A DNA stretch of 64,000 nt from JAKIVR01 sp035933635 (lineage in GTDB: Archaea; Thermoplasmatota; Thermoplasmata; Lutacidiplasmatales; UBA184), in assembly GCA_035933635.1 (NCBI GenBank), contig DASYYY010000008.1, forward strand, positions 1 through 64,000, read 5' to 3'. The notes beneath the pieces are model-generated. The model was given only the letters and a program-made list of their open reading frames with translations, made no database searches and was not told the origin of the DNA. The position numbers and the translations under genes are program-made. Every line of letters starts with the position of its first letter. The first letter of the stretch is position 1. This document shows, in pieces, positions 52,124 through 59,817 of the stretch.

Positions 52124-52910
52124 GCGCGTGCGAGCAGGCTGGACCGCGTGCGTCCTCGCCGCGCTCTCGCTGCTCGGAAGTACGATCGGAACGGTGCACG
52201 GTGGCGCTCCGCCTCAACTCCCCGTAGAGACCGCACGCGGTTTCCTGCCGTCGCTGAGCGTGGCCCCGGGCACGCCCGGATCCTCAGTGACCTTCGGGTT
52301 CGCGCTGGCCAATCCCCTCGCCGCGACCCTCAGCAATGCCACCCTCACACTCGCGTTCTACGGGTTCAACCCCTATCCCGGAACCGGTCGGGTCCCGCTC
52401 CCAACTCCCGCCCCGTCGTTCGTCGCGGGCCGCTTGGCGGGAACTTCCGTCTCGCTCGCCGTCGGGACCGTTCCTCCCGGCACCACCGGCTGGAATTACC
52501 CCGTGTCGATCTCGATACCGGACGGGACGGCCAACGGAGCCTACTCCATCCGCGACGCCCTGTCGTTCGACCTGAACGGAAGCCGGTACCTTCTCGAATC
52601 GGTGGGGAACTTCGCACCCTCCGTGTGGTACAACGCCACCGTGCTCGCGAACGGCACGCCGACGTTGAACTTGACCCGCCTGGGCGTCTCGGGGGTGCTT
52701 CCGGAGACCGGTCTCGTGGTCCAAAGCCCGGGGGCGGTCGACGACGCCCTTTACGCCACGCTGGGGGTCGGAGGCGTCCTTCTCGTCGCGGGCGCCTACG
52801 TGGCGCTCCGGGGGCGGGGACCTTCCTCGAGGTCCGGGGCGAGCTCCGCCCCGGAGGACAGCCACGCCCCGAGCGCCTTGGGGAACAGCCGTAGCAACGA
52901 CGGGGACTGA
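52116..52910 (+). CDS. Exported, C-terminally anchored beta-sandwich protein
   Basis: A 264-residue protein with a signal segment (GWTACVLAALSLLGSTIGTVHG), a CARDB/NEW3-like domain (LSVAPGTPGSSVTFGFALANPLAATLSN...), and a C-terminal membrane helix (DDALYATLGVGGVLLVAGAYVAL) followed by a Ser/Arg tail. Sequons (NAT, NGS, NGT) are present. Its GTG start overlaps the protease stop by 8 bases (a GTG at 52128 is an alternative), so it looks like the third gene of the BlaI-protease transcript and could be the external sensor. Its last 115 bases overlap the convergent reductase gene. Confidence 0.75.
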   Translation: MPRRVRAGWTACVLAALSLLGSTIGTVHGGAPPQLPVETARGFLPSLSVAPGTPGSSVTFGFALANPLAATLSNATLTLAFYGFNPYPGTGRVPLPTPAPSFVAGRLAGTSVSLAVGTVPPGTTGWNYPVSISIPDGTANGAYSIRDALSFDLNGSRYLLESVGNFAPSVWYNATVLANGTPTLNLTRLGVSGVLPETGLVVQSPGAVDDALYATLGVGGVLLVAGAYVALRGRGPSSRSGASSAPEDSHAPSALGNSRSNDGD

Positions 52911-54049
52911 ACGAGCAACTTGCGGGCCACGTGGCTCGGGAAGTCAATGTCCCCGAACGCGACGATCGACTCGGTCATGCCCGCCGACTTCAGGGCCTCC
53001 AGCAGACGGTCGAAGTCGGCGTCCGACAGCCGGGTGAACACCCGGCGCAAGTAGTGCGCCCGTCGGAACTCCTCGCCGAGCACGCCGTCGACGCGGTCCT
53101 CGTACTCGCGCAATCGGCCCGCGTCGAGACGATCCTCCTTCAACCCCGCGTCCGCGACCTCGGCGGCTGCCGTCGCCGCGCGCATGCCGGTGAAGATCCC
53201 TCCGCCGCTCAGCGGCTTGACCTGTGCCGCAGCATCCCCCACCAGGATGACCCGATCGGCCGTAAGGCGGGGCAGCGTTCCAATGGGAATGCCCGAAACT
53301 ACGTAGGCGACCGGGGGTGGGAGCCGGACCCCGAAGCGGACCTCCAACCTCCGCAACAGGAGCTCGAACCGCTGCTGGGCCGACAGTCCGTCCGGTCGCG
53401 TCGCCAGCCCGATGCGCGCGCCTCCTCCTCCATCGGGGATCCACCACCCGAACAACCCCGGAGCGAACTCGTTGCCGAGGTAGACCTCGACGAGGTCCGG
53501 ATCGCCGGGGGAGCGCGGAAACTCGGCCTCGAAGGCGGGGAGGATCTCGACCTTGCGGCGGAGGCGCGCGGCGCGGGCCACCGCGCTGCTCACACCGTCG
53601 GCGCCGATGACGAGACGCGCGGAGACTTGGAACGGCTCGCCGCCCGCCGGAGTCAGCCTCGCGAGTCGGGGTCCCGGGCCGCCATCGATGAATCCGTCGA
53701 ATCGGACCGCCGTGCGGTACTCGGCCCCCGCTGTGGACGCGCGGTCGGCCAGATGCACGTCGAGCCCCGCCCGGTCGATGACATACCCTCGAGTATCGGG
53801 AGCCCGGAAGGAGACCGAACCGAGCGACGGCCCGAACACCGAGGCCCCGTGGATGCGGGTGAGCACCATCCGGTCGGAACCGGCGAGCTCGAGCACGCGA
53901 TCGGAGACGAGGCCGGCGCACTGGACCGGCCGGCCGATCCGCGGGTGCTCCTCGGCGACGAGCACGCGGTGACCGCGCCGCGCCAGCTCGTAGGCGGCCG
54001 TCGACCCGGCCGGCCCGGCCCCGACGATCAGAACATCGTAGGCGTCCAC
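52796..54049 (-). CDS. Geranylgeranyl-reductase-family FAD oxidoreductase
   Basis: A 417-residue flavoprotein: FAD loop VLIVGAGPAGSTAAYELARRG, ADP-binding Glu in VLVAEEHPRIG, the P-x-x-C-x-G motif as RPVQCAGLVS, and the second FAD motif VILVGDAAAQVKPLSGGGIFTGM. These mark the digeranylgeranylglycerophospholipid reductase group, which saturates archaeal lipid chains. A related hydroxylase-like role cannot be excluded, since archaea carry several paralogues. A TATA-like CGTTATAC is centred 25 bases upstream of the ATG. The C-terminus overlaps the convergent anchored-protein gene. Confidence 0.88.
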   Translation of the reverse strand: MDAYDVLIVGAGPAGSTAAYELARRGHRVLVAEEHPRIGRPVQCAGLVSDRVLELAGSDRMVLTRIHGASVFGPSLGSVSFRAPDTRGYVIDRAGLDVHLADRASTAGAEYRTAVRFDGFIDGGPGPRLARLTPAGGEPFQVSARLVIGADGVSSAVARAARLRRKVEILPAFEAEFPRSPGDPDLVEVYLGNEFAPGLFGWWIPDGGGGARIGLATRPDGLSAQQRFELLLRRLEVRFGVRLPPPVAYVVSGIPIGTLPRLTADRVILVGDAAAQVKPLSGGGIFTGMRAATAAAEVADAGLKEDRLDAGRLREYEDRVDGVLGEEFRRAHYLRRVFTRLSDADFDRLLEALKSAGMTESIVAFGDIDFPSHVARKLLVQSPSLLRLFPKALGAWLSSGAELAPDLEEGPRPRSAT

Positions 54050-54070
54050 GTCCGACGAGCGGGGTGTCGC

Positions 54071-54078
54071 GTATAACG
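54071..54078 (-). promoter_or_regulatory. TATA-like box of the geranylgeranyl-reductase gene
   Basis: The minus strand reads CGTTATAC, centred 25 bases upstream of ATG 54049, again suggesting a leaderless transcript. It lies between two divergent starts 82 bases apart. Confidence 0.5.
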
Positions 54079-54131
54079 GTGCGAGGCCGCGCGGCCGACG
54101 ACGCTAAGGTCCCCGCCCATCTGGACCGGTC

Positions 54132-55151
54132 GTGGCCAAGCGCCGGTTCAAGAGCTCGCCCGACGAAGAAACGGACGAGGGACCCGCCACCAGCTCCGAG
54201 GATCGGCGGAGGGAACGCAAGCGCCAGAGGACCGCCCGCGAGGCGGGCAACGTCCGTGCCGGCAGCCGTTCGAACCTGCTGCGCCGGGGACTGATCTTCG
54301 GGGTCCCGATCGCCGTCATCATCGGTATCATCGTCCTGTTGCTCGTCAATCCGTTCCAGGGTCCCTGCCTGCAGCTGCAAGCCATCCCCTCCCAGAGCGG
54401 GTTGCCCGCGTTCCCTTCGCACAACGCATCGACCGATCTGACGACCTCCTGGTGCCCGCCGTCGGTGACCTCGGTGATGCAGGTCTTCCCCTACCTGCGG
54501 ATCCGCATCGGCGGGACCGACGTGGGGATCCCGACCTCGATCGGGCGTAATGCGAATTACACCTACCAGGGTCAGCCGTACACCTGCACGCTGCCGATGT
54601 CGACGAACACCGGCGCCTACGACGAGGCCAACGGGCTGCAGCCCGGTTCGATCCTGATCACCTCGGCGTGGCCGTACGTCTACACCCTCGGCGATTTCTT
54701 CGAGGTGTGGGGACAGTCCTACTCCACCGTCGACGTCAACGCGTCGTACACCGCCCAGCCGATCACCTACACCTCGAGCGATCTCCTCGGGTTCACCCCG
54801 GACGCGACGCACTCCATCCAGCTCTTCGTCGACAACCAGGTCTCTACCGCGGGGCCGGACCTCAACCTTGACACTTACTCGAACAACGGGCAGGTGTACC
54901 CGAGTTGCATGGGCCGGATCTACGGCACGGGCCACACCGTGTACCTGACCTACGCATCGTCCCTCTCGGCCCAGGTCACCCCACTTAGAGGAGCAAGCGG
55001 GCTCGCGACCTCGGTCTCCGGCGGAGCGCTCGCGGAGCTCGCGTGGGACAGCCCGGCACCCCACCTGATCACGCTCGTGTACGAGTTCACCTCGTTCGGC
55101 CACCTGCGCGAGCAGAGCCTGAACTGGCTACTGCTGCGCGGCGGCCACTGA
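54132..55151 (+). CDS. Membrane-anchored extracytoplasmic protein, unknown family
   Basis: A 339-residue protein: a highly basic and acidic cytoplasmic N-terminus of about 50 residues (SSEDRRRERKRQRTAREAG), one membrane helix (GLIFGVPIAVIIGIIVLLLV, residues 53-72), and an exported domain with scattered Cys and frequent Tyr/Thr/Ser. The text SYTAQPITYTSSDLLGFTPDATH suggests beta-rich structure. The layout (helix, then YTCTLPM-type strands) is like the protein at 28880-29896. I do not recognise the family. The start is GTG. Its last 24 bases overlap the convergent kae1 gene. Confidence 0.68.
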   Translation: MAKRRFKSSPDEETDEGPATSSEDRRRERKRQRTAREAGNVRAGSRSNLLRRGLIFGVPIAVIIGIIVLLLVNPFQGPCLQLQAIPSQSGLPAFPSHNASTDLTTSWCPPSVTSVMQVFPYLRIRIGGTDVGIPTSIGRNANYTYQGQPYTCTLPMSTNTGAYDEANGLQPGSILITSAWPYVYTLGDFFEVWGQSYSTVDVNASYTAQPITYTSSDLLGFTPDATHSIQLFVDNQVSTAGPDLNLDTYSNNGQVYPSCMGRIYGTGHTVYLTYASSLSAQVTPLRGASGLATSVSGGALAELAWDSPAPHLITLVYEFTSFGHLREQSLNWLLLRGGH

Positions 55152-56171
55152 GGGTTCCGTTCCGACCGTCGCCGTCCCCGCGCCGTGGGCGTCGCGCCAT
55201 GGCGCCGTGACGAGATCGGTCCGTTGCCGCGGCATGACGACCGAACGCTCGACCTCGACGGCCAGGCCGCTGCGGTGGGCCAGGGTTCCGGTCCAGGCGA
55301 TCATCGCGCCGTTGTCGACGCACAGCGATTTCGGCGGGGTGAAGCAGCGACCCCCCCGGGCCTCGACCATCGACCCGACCATGCCGCGCAGTCGTTCGTT
55401 GCAGGCGACGCCGCCACCGAGCACGACGTCGCGGCGCCCCTGGTGGGCGAGCGCTCGCTCGGTGATCTCGACCAGCATCCCGAACGCCGTCGACTCGACC
55501 GAGTAGGCCAGGTCCGCCCGCGACGCACCGCGCCGGTGCATCTCCAGCGCGGCGGTCAGCAGGCCGGAGAACGCGACGTCCATACCGTGAACGAGGTACG
55601 GCAGCGGCAGGAGCTCCTGGCCCTGCCGCGCCTCGACCTCGATGGCCGGCCCACCCGGGAAGGTCCCCCCGAGCGCGATCCAGAGCTTGTCGAGGAAGTT
55701 GCCGACGCCGATATCGAGGGTTTCACCGAGGACCCGGTAGCGCCCGGACCCGTAGACGATGACCTGGGTATTCCCGCCGCTGGCGTAGAGTAGAAGCGGG
55801 TCGTCGATCCCGCTCAGTACTCGGGCGATCTCGATGTGGGCGACGCAGTGGTTGACGGGCACGAGGGGCCGGTCCCAACTGAGCGCCAAGGTCCGTGCCG
55901 TCGTGGCGCCCGCACGGAGACACGGCCCCAGCCCCGGACCTTGGGCGAAGGCGACCGCCTCGATCTCCGAGGCGGCCAGGCCGGAACTCTCGAGCGCGGC
56001 GGCAACGAGGTTCGGAAGAACCTCGACGTGATGATTGGCCGCCTCGCGCGGATGGATCCCGCCGTGGGGGGGGCGGTACATGTCCGAGGCGAGCGCCAAG
56101 ACCTGGGCGGCGTCGTCGACGATTCCGACCGACGCGGTGTGCGCGGTGGACTCGATGCCGAGAACGGCCAT
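55128..56171 (-). CDS. kae1: KEOPS subunit Kae1, tRNA threonylcarbamoyladenosine synthase
   Basis: A 347-residue Kae1/TsaD protein that transfers the threonylcarbamoyl group to A37 of ANN-decoding tRNAs. Family residues are clear: GIESTAHTASVGIV, PREAANHHVEVLP, the metal motif VNHCVAHIEIARV, YASGGNTQVIVYG, GVGNFLDKL, GGGVACNERLRGM and CVDNGAMIAWTG. There is no C-terminal Bud32 kinase, unlike the fused form found in some archaea, so Bud32 must be encoded elsewhere. It follows a small conserved gene by 27 bases and another tRNA-modification gene (tgtA) further upstream. Confidence 0.95.
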   Translation of the reverse strand: MAVLGIESTAHTASVGIVDDAAQVLALASDMYRPPHGGIHPREAANHHVEVLPNLVAAALESSGLAASEIEAVAFAQGPGLGPCLRAGATTARTLALSWDRPLVPVNHCVAHIEIARVLSGIDDPLLLYASGGNTQVIVYGSGRYRVLGETLDIGVGNFLDKLWIALGGTFPGGPAIEVEARQGQELLPLPYLVHGMDVAFSGLLTAALEMHRRGASRADLAYSVESTAFGMLVEITERALAHQGRRDVVLGGGVACNERLRGMVGSMVEARGGRCFTPPKSLCVDNGAMIAWTGTLAHRSGLAVEVERSVVMPRQRTDLVTAPWRDAHGAGTATVGTEPSVAAAQQ

Positions 56172-56198
56172 GGGAGTCTCCGCCGAGCGAGGCGGCGC

Positions 56199-56426
56199 CT
56201 ACTCCTCGACCGATTCGACCCGGAAGAAGACGCCCTTGCCCCGGAGCGCCGCCTGCACCCGGTCGGCGAATTGGAGCGATTCGCGGACCGAGGCGTCGCG
56301 CGCCCACTCGTAGACGAAGTCGTAGCCGCCCTGCTGCGGGCGGAACCCCATGTCCTCGAGGACCTCGGCGACCTCGGAGAAGCTCGCCCCCTCGCTGTCG
56401 AGCTGGACGAGTAGGTAGGTCTTCAC
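56199..56426 (-). CDS. Small conserved-looking protein between tgtA and kae1
   Basis: A 75-residue protein, KTYLLVQLDSEGASFSEVAEVL at the start and FFRVESVEE at the end, with a compact alternating beta-alpha pattern like a ferredoxin-type fold and no membrane segment or metal motif. Its length and character suit a small regulatory or subunit protein. GTG codons at 56426, 56429 and 56441 are all possible starts; 56426 gives the natural V-K-T-Y-L-L beginning. CCTTTATC at 56470-56477 gives it its own promoter. I do not recognise the family. Confidence 0.65.
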   Translation of the reverse strand: MKTYLLVQLDSEGASFSEVAEVLEDMGFRPQQGGYDFVYEWARDASVRESLQFADRVQAALRGKGVFFRVESVEE

Positions 56427-56469
56427 CACGGGGCCCTCCACCGGGCGTCGTTCGCAGGGTCGTCGTCGA

Positions 56470-56477
56470 GATAAAGG
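56470..56477 (-). promoter_or_regulatory. TATA-like box upstream of the small gene-kae1 unit
   Basis: The minus strand reads CCTTTATC, centred 44-48 bases before the favoured GTG and 31 bases before the GTG at 56441. It lies between the tgtA stop and the small gene, so kae1 can be expressed independently of tgtA. Confidence 0.45.
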
Positions 56478-56500
56478 CTCGGCGCTCGGGGCGCTGAACG

Positions 56501-58441
56501 TTACCCGTAGCCGATCGTCGAGCTCGGGTCGACGGTGGATTCCGGAAGTTCGGGAGCGGTGCGCGCGTTGGCCGTGACGCCGACGGCGACCCCACGCCGC
56601 AGTTGTGCCATCTCGTAGGGCGCGAGGAGCAAGCGACCGACGGCGAGCAGCCGGTCGTCCGGGTCCACGAGGAGCGCGGGCGCATCCGGGCACAGCGACG
56701 AGTCGCCCCCGCGGACGAACTTCGAGAACAGGCTCTTGCCCGAGGCCACGAACGGCGCCGCGTCGGGGTCGACGACGATCCGGGCCCTCGGGAAGGGTAG
56801 GATCCGGTGCAGCTCCTGCGCGCCCTTCCACGTCGGCCGAGCCACGGCTCCCGGCCCAAAGATGAACCAGTGCCCGGTGCCGCCGAGCGCGGCGCGGAGT
56901 CGGCCGCTCTGGCGCGAACGCTCGCCGGTCATCCGGGCCGCCATCGGTACGGCGTCGGTGCCGTACTGCCACTCCAGCAGCGCCGCGATCTGGCGCCCCG
57001 TCCAAGCCTCGGTCCAATCGATCTCCATCGCGTCGGGATCGGCGGGGGTTGCGGATTCGTCCGCAGTACCCGCGGTCGCCGCAGGGGGTTCCTCGAACTC
57101 GTCGGGCCCGACCCAACATCCGACCGGGTACACGTCGGTGAGCTCGAGCGGGACCGGACCGACCGGCGTCGGACACTCCCACAGGATCGGCACCCCGTCC
57201 GGACCGGTGGCCGGGACGTGGCGAAGCGAGCCGGAGGTCAGCGCGACCCGCGCGCGGATCCGGTACGCGCCGCGGCCGGTCCGATAGTGTCGCAGCCGCG
57301 CGAGGAATCGGATCACGCTCGGGCGCAGGGTGCTCAACGGTGAGCTCGCGCGGAACGTCACGCGGGCCACCGGCTCGGCGGGGGCCAGGACGCGAGCCCC
57401 CCGGACCACCGACTTCAGGCCGGCGAGCAGCGCGGGGTGGGCGGCCGCACGACGCTCGGCCAGTTCCCAAAGCATACCATCGCGGATCGCCTGCCGGACC
57501 CGAGCCATCTCGTTCGCGCACGTCCAGAGATTGTGGCGGGCCAGGAGTCCCTCACGTTCGGCAGGCGGCATCCGCGCCACGTCCGGCAGCGGATGGACGG
57601 CACAGAGCTTGCAGCCGCAGATCGGCTCGCGGATCGTCTCGATCGCGACGGTCCCCTCCGGGAACAGCACGGCCCCTCGTCGGGCGAACTTGTGGTAGGA
57701 GGAGGAGTCGAACAGATCGACCCCCAGGAGAGCGGCGAAGGCGAAGACCATCGGGTGGCCTGCGCCGAAGAGATGGACCGGGTGCTGCGGGACCAGCCCC
57801 GGCCGCGCCGCGAGGATCGCCTGGGCGAGCGCGGCGTAGCGGTACTGTTCGAGCAGCGGTACGACCCCCCCGACCGCGAGGACATCACCGAGCTCCGACG
57901 CCGTCCGCGCCGATTCCTCCCGGAGCTCGGGAAAGAGGCCGCCCTGCACGGGCACGGCCAGCAGCCCGGTCCGACGCTCCCGCGCCGCCCGCGCCCGGTC
58001 GGCTGTGGTCTGGATGCCCCGAGCGGCCGAGCTCTGGTCCGCCGTCGGCTCGATGAACACGTCGAGGACGGTCGCGATGTCGCTACGGATGCGGCTCTGG
58101 AAGTCGAGGATCTCGTTCGGGTCGACCTCGACGGAGCCGTAGGCGTGCTGCTGGAACGCGCCCGAGTCGGTCATGACCGGCCCGTGGAAACCGAGGAGCT
58201 CGTGGAGCCCGACGGCGAGGGCCCGCTCCCGGAGCTCCGGATTGCGCCAGGCGATGTACGAGGAGGTGATCACACCGGGAAAACCGAACTCCCGTTGGAT
58301 CTCGGCCGCGGGGATCGGCTGGCGTGCCGGGTCCGGATGTACGACCGGAAGGAGCGCCGGCGTGGAGATCGTTCCGTGGGGCGTGGGGAGCTTGCCCAGC
58401 CGAGCGAGCCCGTCCCGTTCGAGCACCTCGAACTCGCTCAC
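56501..58441 (-). CDS. tgtA: Archaeosine tRNA-guanine transglycosylase
   Basis: A 646-residue enzyme that exchanges guanine 15 of archaeal tRNAs for preQ0, the first committed step of archaeosine formation. The N-terminal barrel has PVMTDSGAFQQHAYG with the catalytic Asp, the zinc site CGCKLCAVH, and LFGAGHPMVFAFAAL. The C-terminal part contains the extra domains typical of archaeal TgtA, with a PUA region near the end (RIVVDPDAAPFVASGKSLFSKFV). Its GTG start overlaps the UDG stop as GTGA. Length is normal for the archaeal form. Confidence 0.95.
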   Translation of the reverse strand: MSEFEVLERDGLARLGKLPTPHGTISTPALLPVVHPDPARQPIPAAEIQREFGFPGVITSSYIAWRNPELRERALAVGLHELLGFHGPVMTDSGAFQQHAYGSVEVDPNEILDFQSRIRSDIATVLDVFIEPTADQSSAARGIQTTADRARAARERRTGLLAVPVQGGLFPELREESARTASELGDVLAVGGVVPLLEQYRYAALAQAILAARPGLVPQHPVHLFGAGHPMVFAFAALLGVDLFDSSSYHKFARRGAVLFPEGTVAIETIREPICGCKLCAVHPLPDVARMPPAEREGLLARHNLWTCANEMARVRQAIRDGMLWELAERRAAAHPALLAGLKSVVRGARVLAPAEPVARVTFRASSPLSTLRPSVIRFLARLRHYRTGRGAYRIRARVALTSGSLRHVPATGPDGVPILWECPTPVGPVPLELTDVYPVGCWVGPDEFEEPPAATAGTADESATPADPDAMEIDWTEAWTGRQIAALLEWQYGTDAVPMAARMTGERSRQSGRLRAALGGTGHWFIFGPGAVARPTWKGAQELHRILPFPRARIVVDPDAAPFVASGKSLFSKFVRGGDSSLCPDAPALLVDPDDRLLAVGRLLLAPYEMAQLRRGVAVGVTANARTAPELPESTVDPSSTIGYG

Positions 58442-59145
58442 GAACGTCCGACCCGGCCCCCGGACCAGCTCCCCCGGATCGTATCGAGGAGATCGTCCAT
58501 CATGGCGCTCGAGAGCTTCCCGGTGTTCGTGTTGAGCGGACTCGGGTGGTACGACCCCCAGAGGAGAGGGAGGCCCTCACCGAGGGGAGCGCACGCCCCG
58601 TGGGCGAACGGCACGCTGACCTTGCTCGTTCCGTAGAGGTGCGCCGTGGCCGTCCGCACGGCATCCCAGGCAAAGCCACCGAGCGCGAGGTAGGCCCGCA
58701 CGCGGGGGAGCAGCCGGAACTCTCGCTCGAGGTAGGGTAGGCACCGGTCCCGCTCGTCGGGGCGTGGCCGATTGTCGGGGGGAGCGCACCGGACCGCCGC
58801 GGTGACCCAGCAATCGGTGTAGTGGAGACCGTCGCCTCGGGTCCGCGAGGTCGGTTGGTTGGCGAAGCCGGAGGCGTGCAACGCCCGGACGAGGAACGCC
58901 GCGCTGCGGTCGCCGGTGAAGATCCGTCCGGTGCGGTTGCCGCCGTGGGGCGCGGGTGCGAGCCCGACGACGACGAGCCGGGCGTTGGGGTCCCCGAACC
59001 CCGGGATCGGACGCCCCCAGTACTCATCGGTGCGGAACTCCCGCTTCTTCTCTCGGGCCACCCGTTCACGGAATGCGACGAGCCGGGGACACTGGCGGCA
59101 GCCGATGATCTCGTCGCGGAGCACGGCGAGCGACTCGTGACCCAC
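58438..59145 (-). CDS. Uracil-DNA glycosylase, family 5 (UDGb)
   Basis: A 235-residue glycosylase from the GTG at 59145; the frame is open further upstream but that part is disordered and Arg/Pro-rich. VVVGLAPAPHGGNRTGRIFTGD is the family 5 signature, in which the usual catalytic Asp of family 4 is absent, and SYHPSPLNTNTG is the second motif. An N-terminal CRQCPRLV and later Cys residues (CWVTAAVRCAPP, DRCLPYLERE) can hold the 4Fe-4S cluster. It removes uracil and some deaminated bases from DNA. Its stop overlaps the tgtA start as GTGA. Confidence 0.9.
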   Translation of the reverse strand: MGHESLAVLRDEIIGCRQCPRLVAFRERVAREKKREFRTDEYWGRPIPGFGDPNARLVVVGLAPAPHGGNRTGRIFTGDRSAAFLVRALHASGFANQPTSRTRGDGLHYTDCWVTAAVRCAPPDNRPRPDERDRCLPYLEREFRLLPRVRAYLALGGFAWDAVRTATAHLYGTSKVSVPFAHGACAPLGEGLPLLWGSYHPSPLNTNTGKLSSAMMDDLLDTIRGSWSGGRVGRS

Positions 59146-59301
59146 GTCTCGTCGAACCCCGGGCCGAGGCCCGGGCGGCGAGGACTCTCCCCCCGATAAG
59201 GGCGCGCGCGTCGGGCGCCTGCGCTCACCGGGCATCCGGCCAGACATCGACTCGCGAGCGGCGACCACCGGGGTTTTGGGGGCGCTCTCCACTTCCGCGC
59301 G

Positions 59302-59817
59302 ATGTCCAAGGGCCGGACGGAGAGGACTGCTCCACCCGAGCGCGGGCGCGGCCGGGAACCGCCCCGCATTTGGCTCCTGGACACGAACGCGCTCCTCCTT
59401 CCGTTCCGCGAGCACTTCCCCTTGGAAACCGCAGCGGATCGAGCCATCCCTGGGATCGAGCTGGTGGTGCCGAACTCGGCGCTATCGGAACTCGAGCAGC
59501 TGCAGCACGATCGCGTCCCGCTGGCGTCGGCGGCCATCGAGCTCGCCCGAAGATTCCGGACGGTGACCGCGGAGGGGCGGGGAGACGATGCCGTGCTGGC
59601 GCTCGCGCGGCGGCTCGACGCAGGAGTCATCACGGGCGATCGGGCGCTCATCGACCGTCTCGGCTCGGCGGGGGTGCCGGTGTTGCGCCCCCGGGGTCGT
59701 GCCCGCCTCGAGCTCGAACGGCCTCCGGCAACCGTTAAGAATCGTTCTCGGCCCATTCGTCGGGTCGATGGGCGACGACGATCTGCTGCTCGCGGACCGG
59801 TCGATCCCGTTCGGTAG
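59302..59817 (+). CDS. PIN-domain RNase-like protein
   Basis: A 171-residue protein. After a basic 22-residue N-terminus the PIN domain is clear: WLLDTNALLLPF with Asp27, SALSELEQL (Glu), GDDAVLALARRL (Asp) and VITGDRALIDRL (Asp). This gives the four-acidic-residue site of PIN nucleases. The N-terminal basic stretch and domain resemble archaeal Fcf1/Utp24-like PIN proteins rather than VapC toxins, and no antitoxin gene is adjacent. The last 50 bases overlap the start of the hydrolase gene. Confidence 0.85.
   Translation: MSKGRTERTAPPERGRGREPPRIWLLDTNALLLPFREHFPLETAADRAIPGIELVVPNSALSELEQLQHDRVPLASAAIELARRFRTVTAEGRGDDAVLALARRLDAGVITGDRALIDRLGSAGVPVLRPRGRARLELERPPATVKNRSRPIRRVDGRRRSAARGPVDPVR
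59733..59741 (+). promoter_or_regulatory. TATA-like box of the DLH-like gene, inside the PIN gene
   Basis: CGTTAAGAA is centred about 30 bases before ATG 59768 and lies within the 3' end of the PIN coding region, so the hydrolase probably has its own leaderless promoter. Confidence 0.45.

Noticed and set aside
59302..59817. VapC toxin of a toxin-antitoxin pair
   Set aside because: No small antitoxin gene precedes it, and the basic N-terminus is unlike typical VapC.
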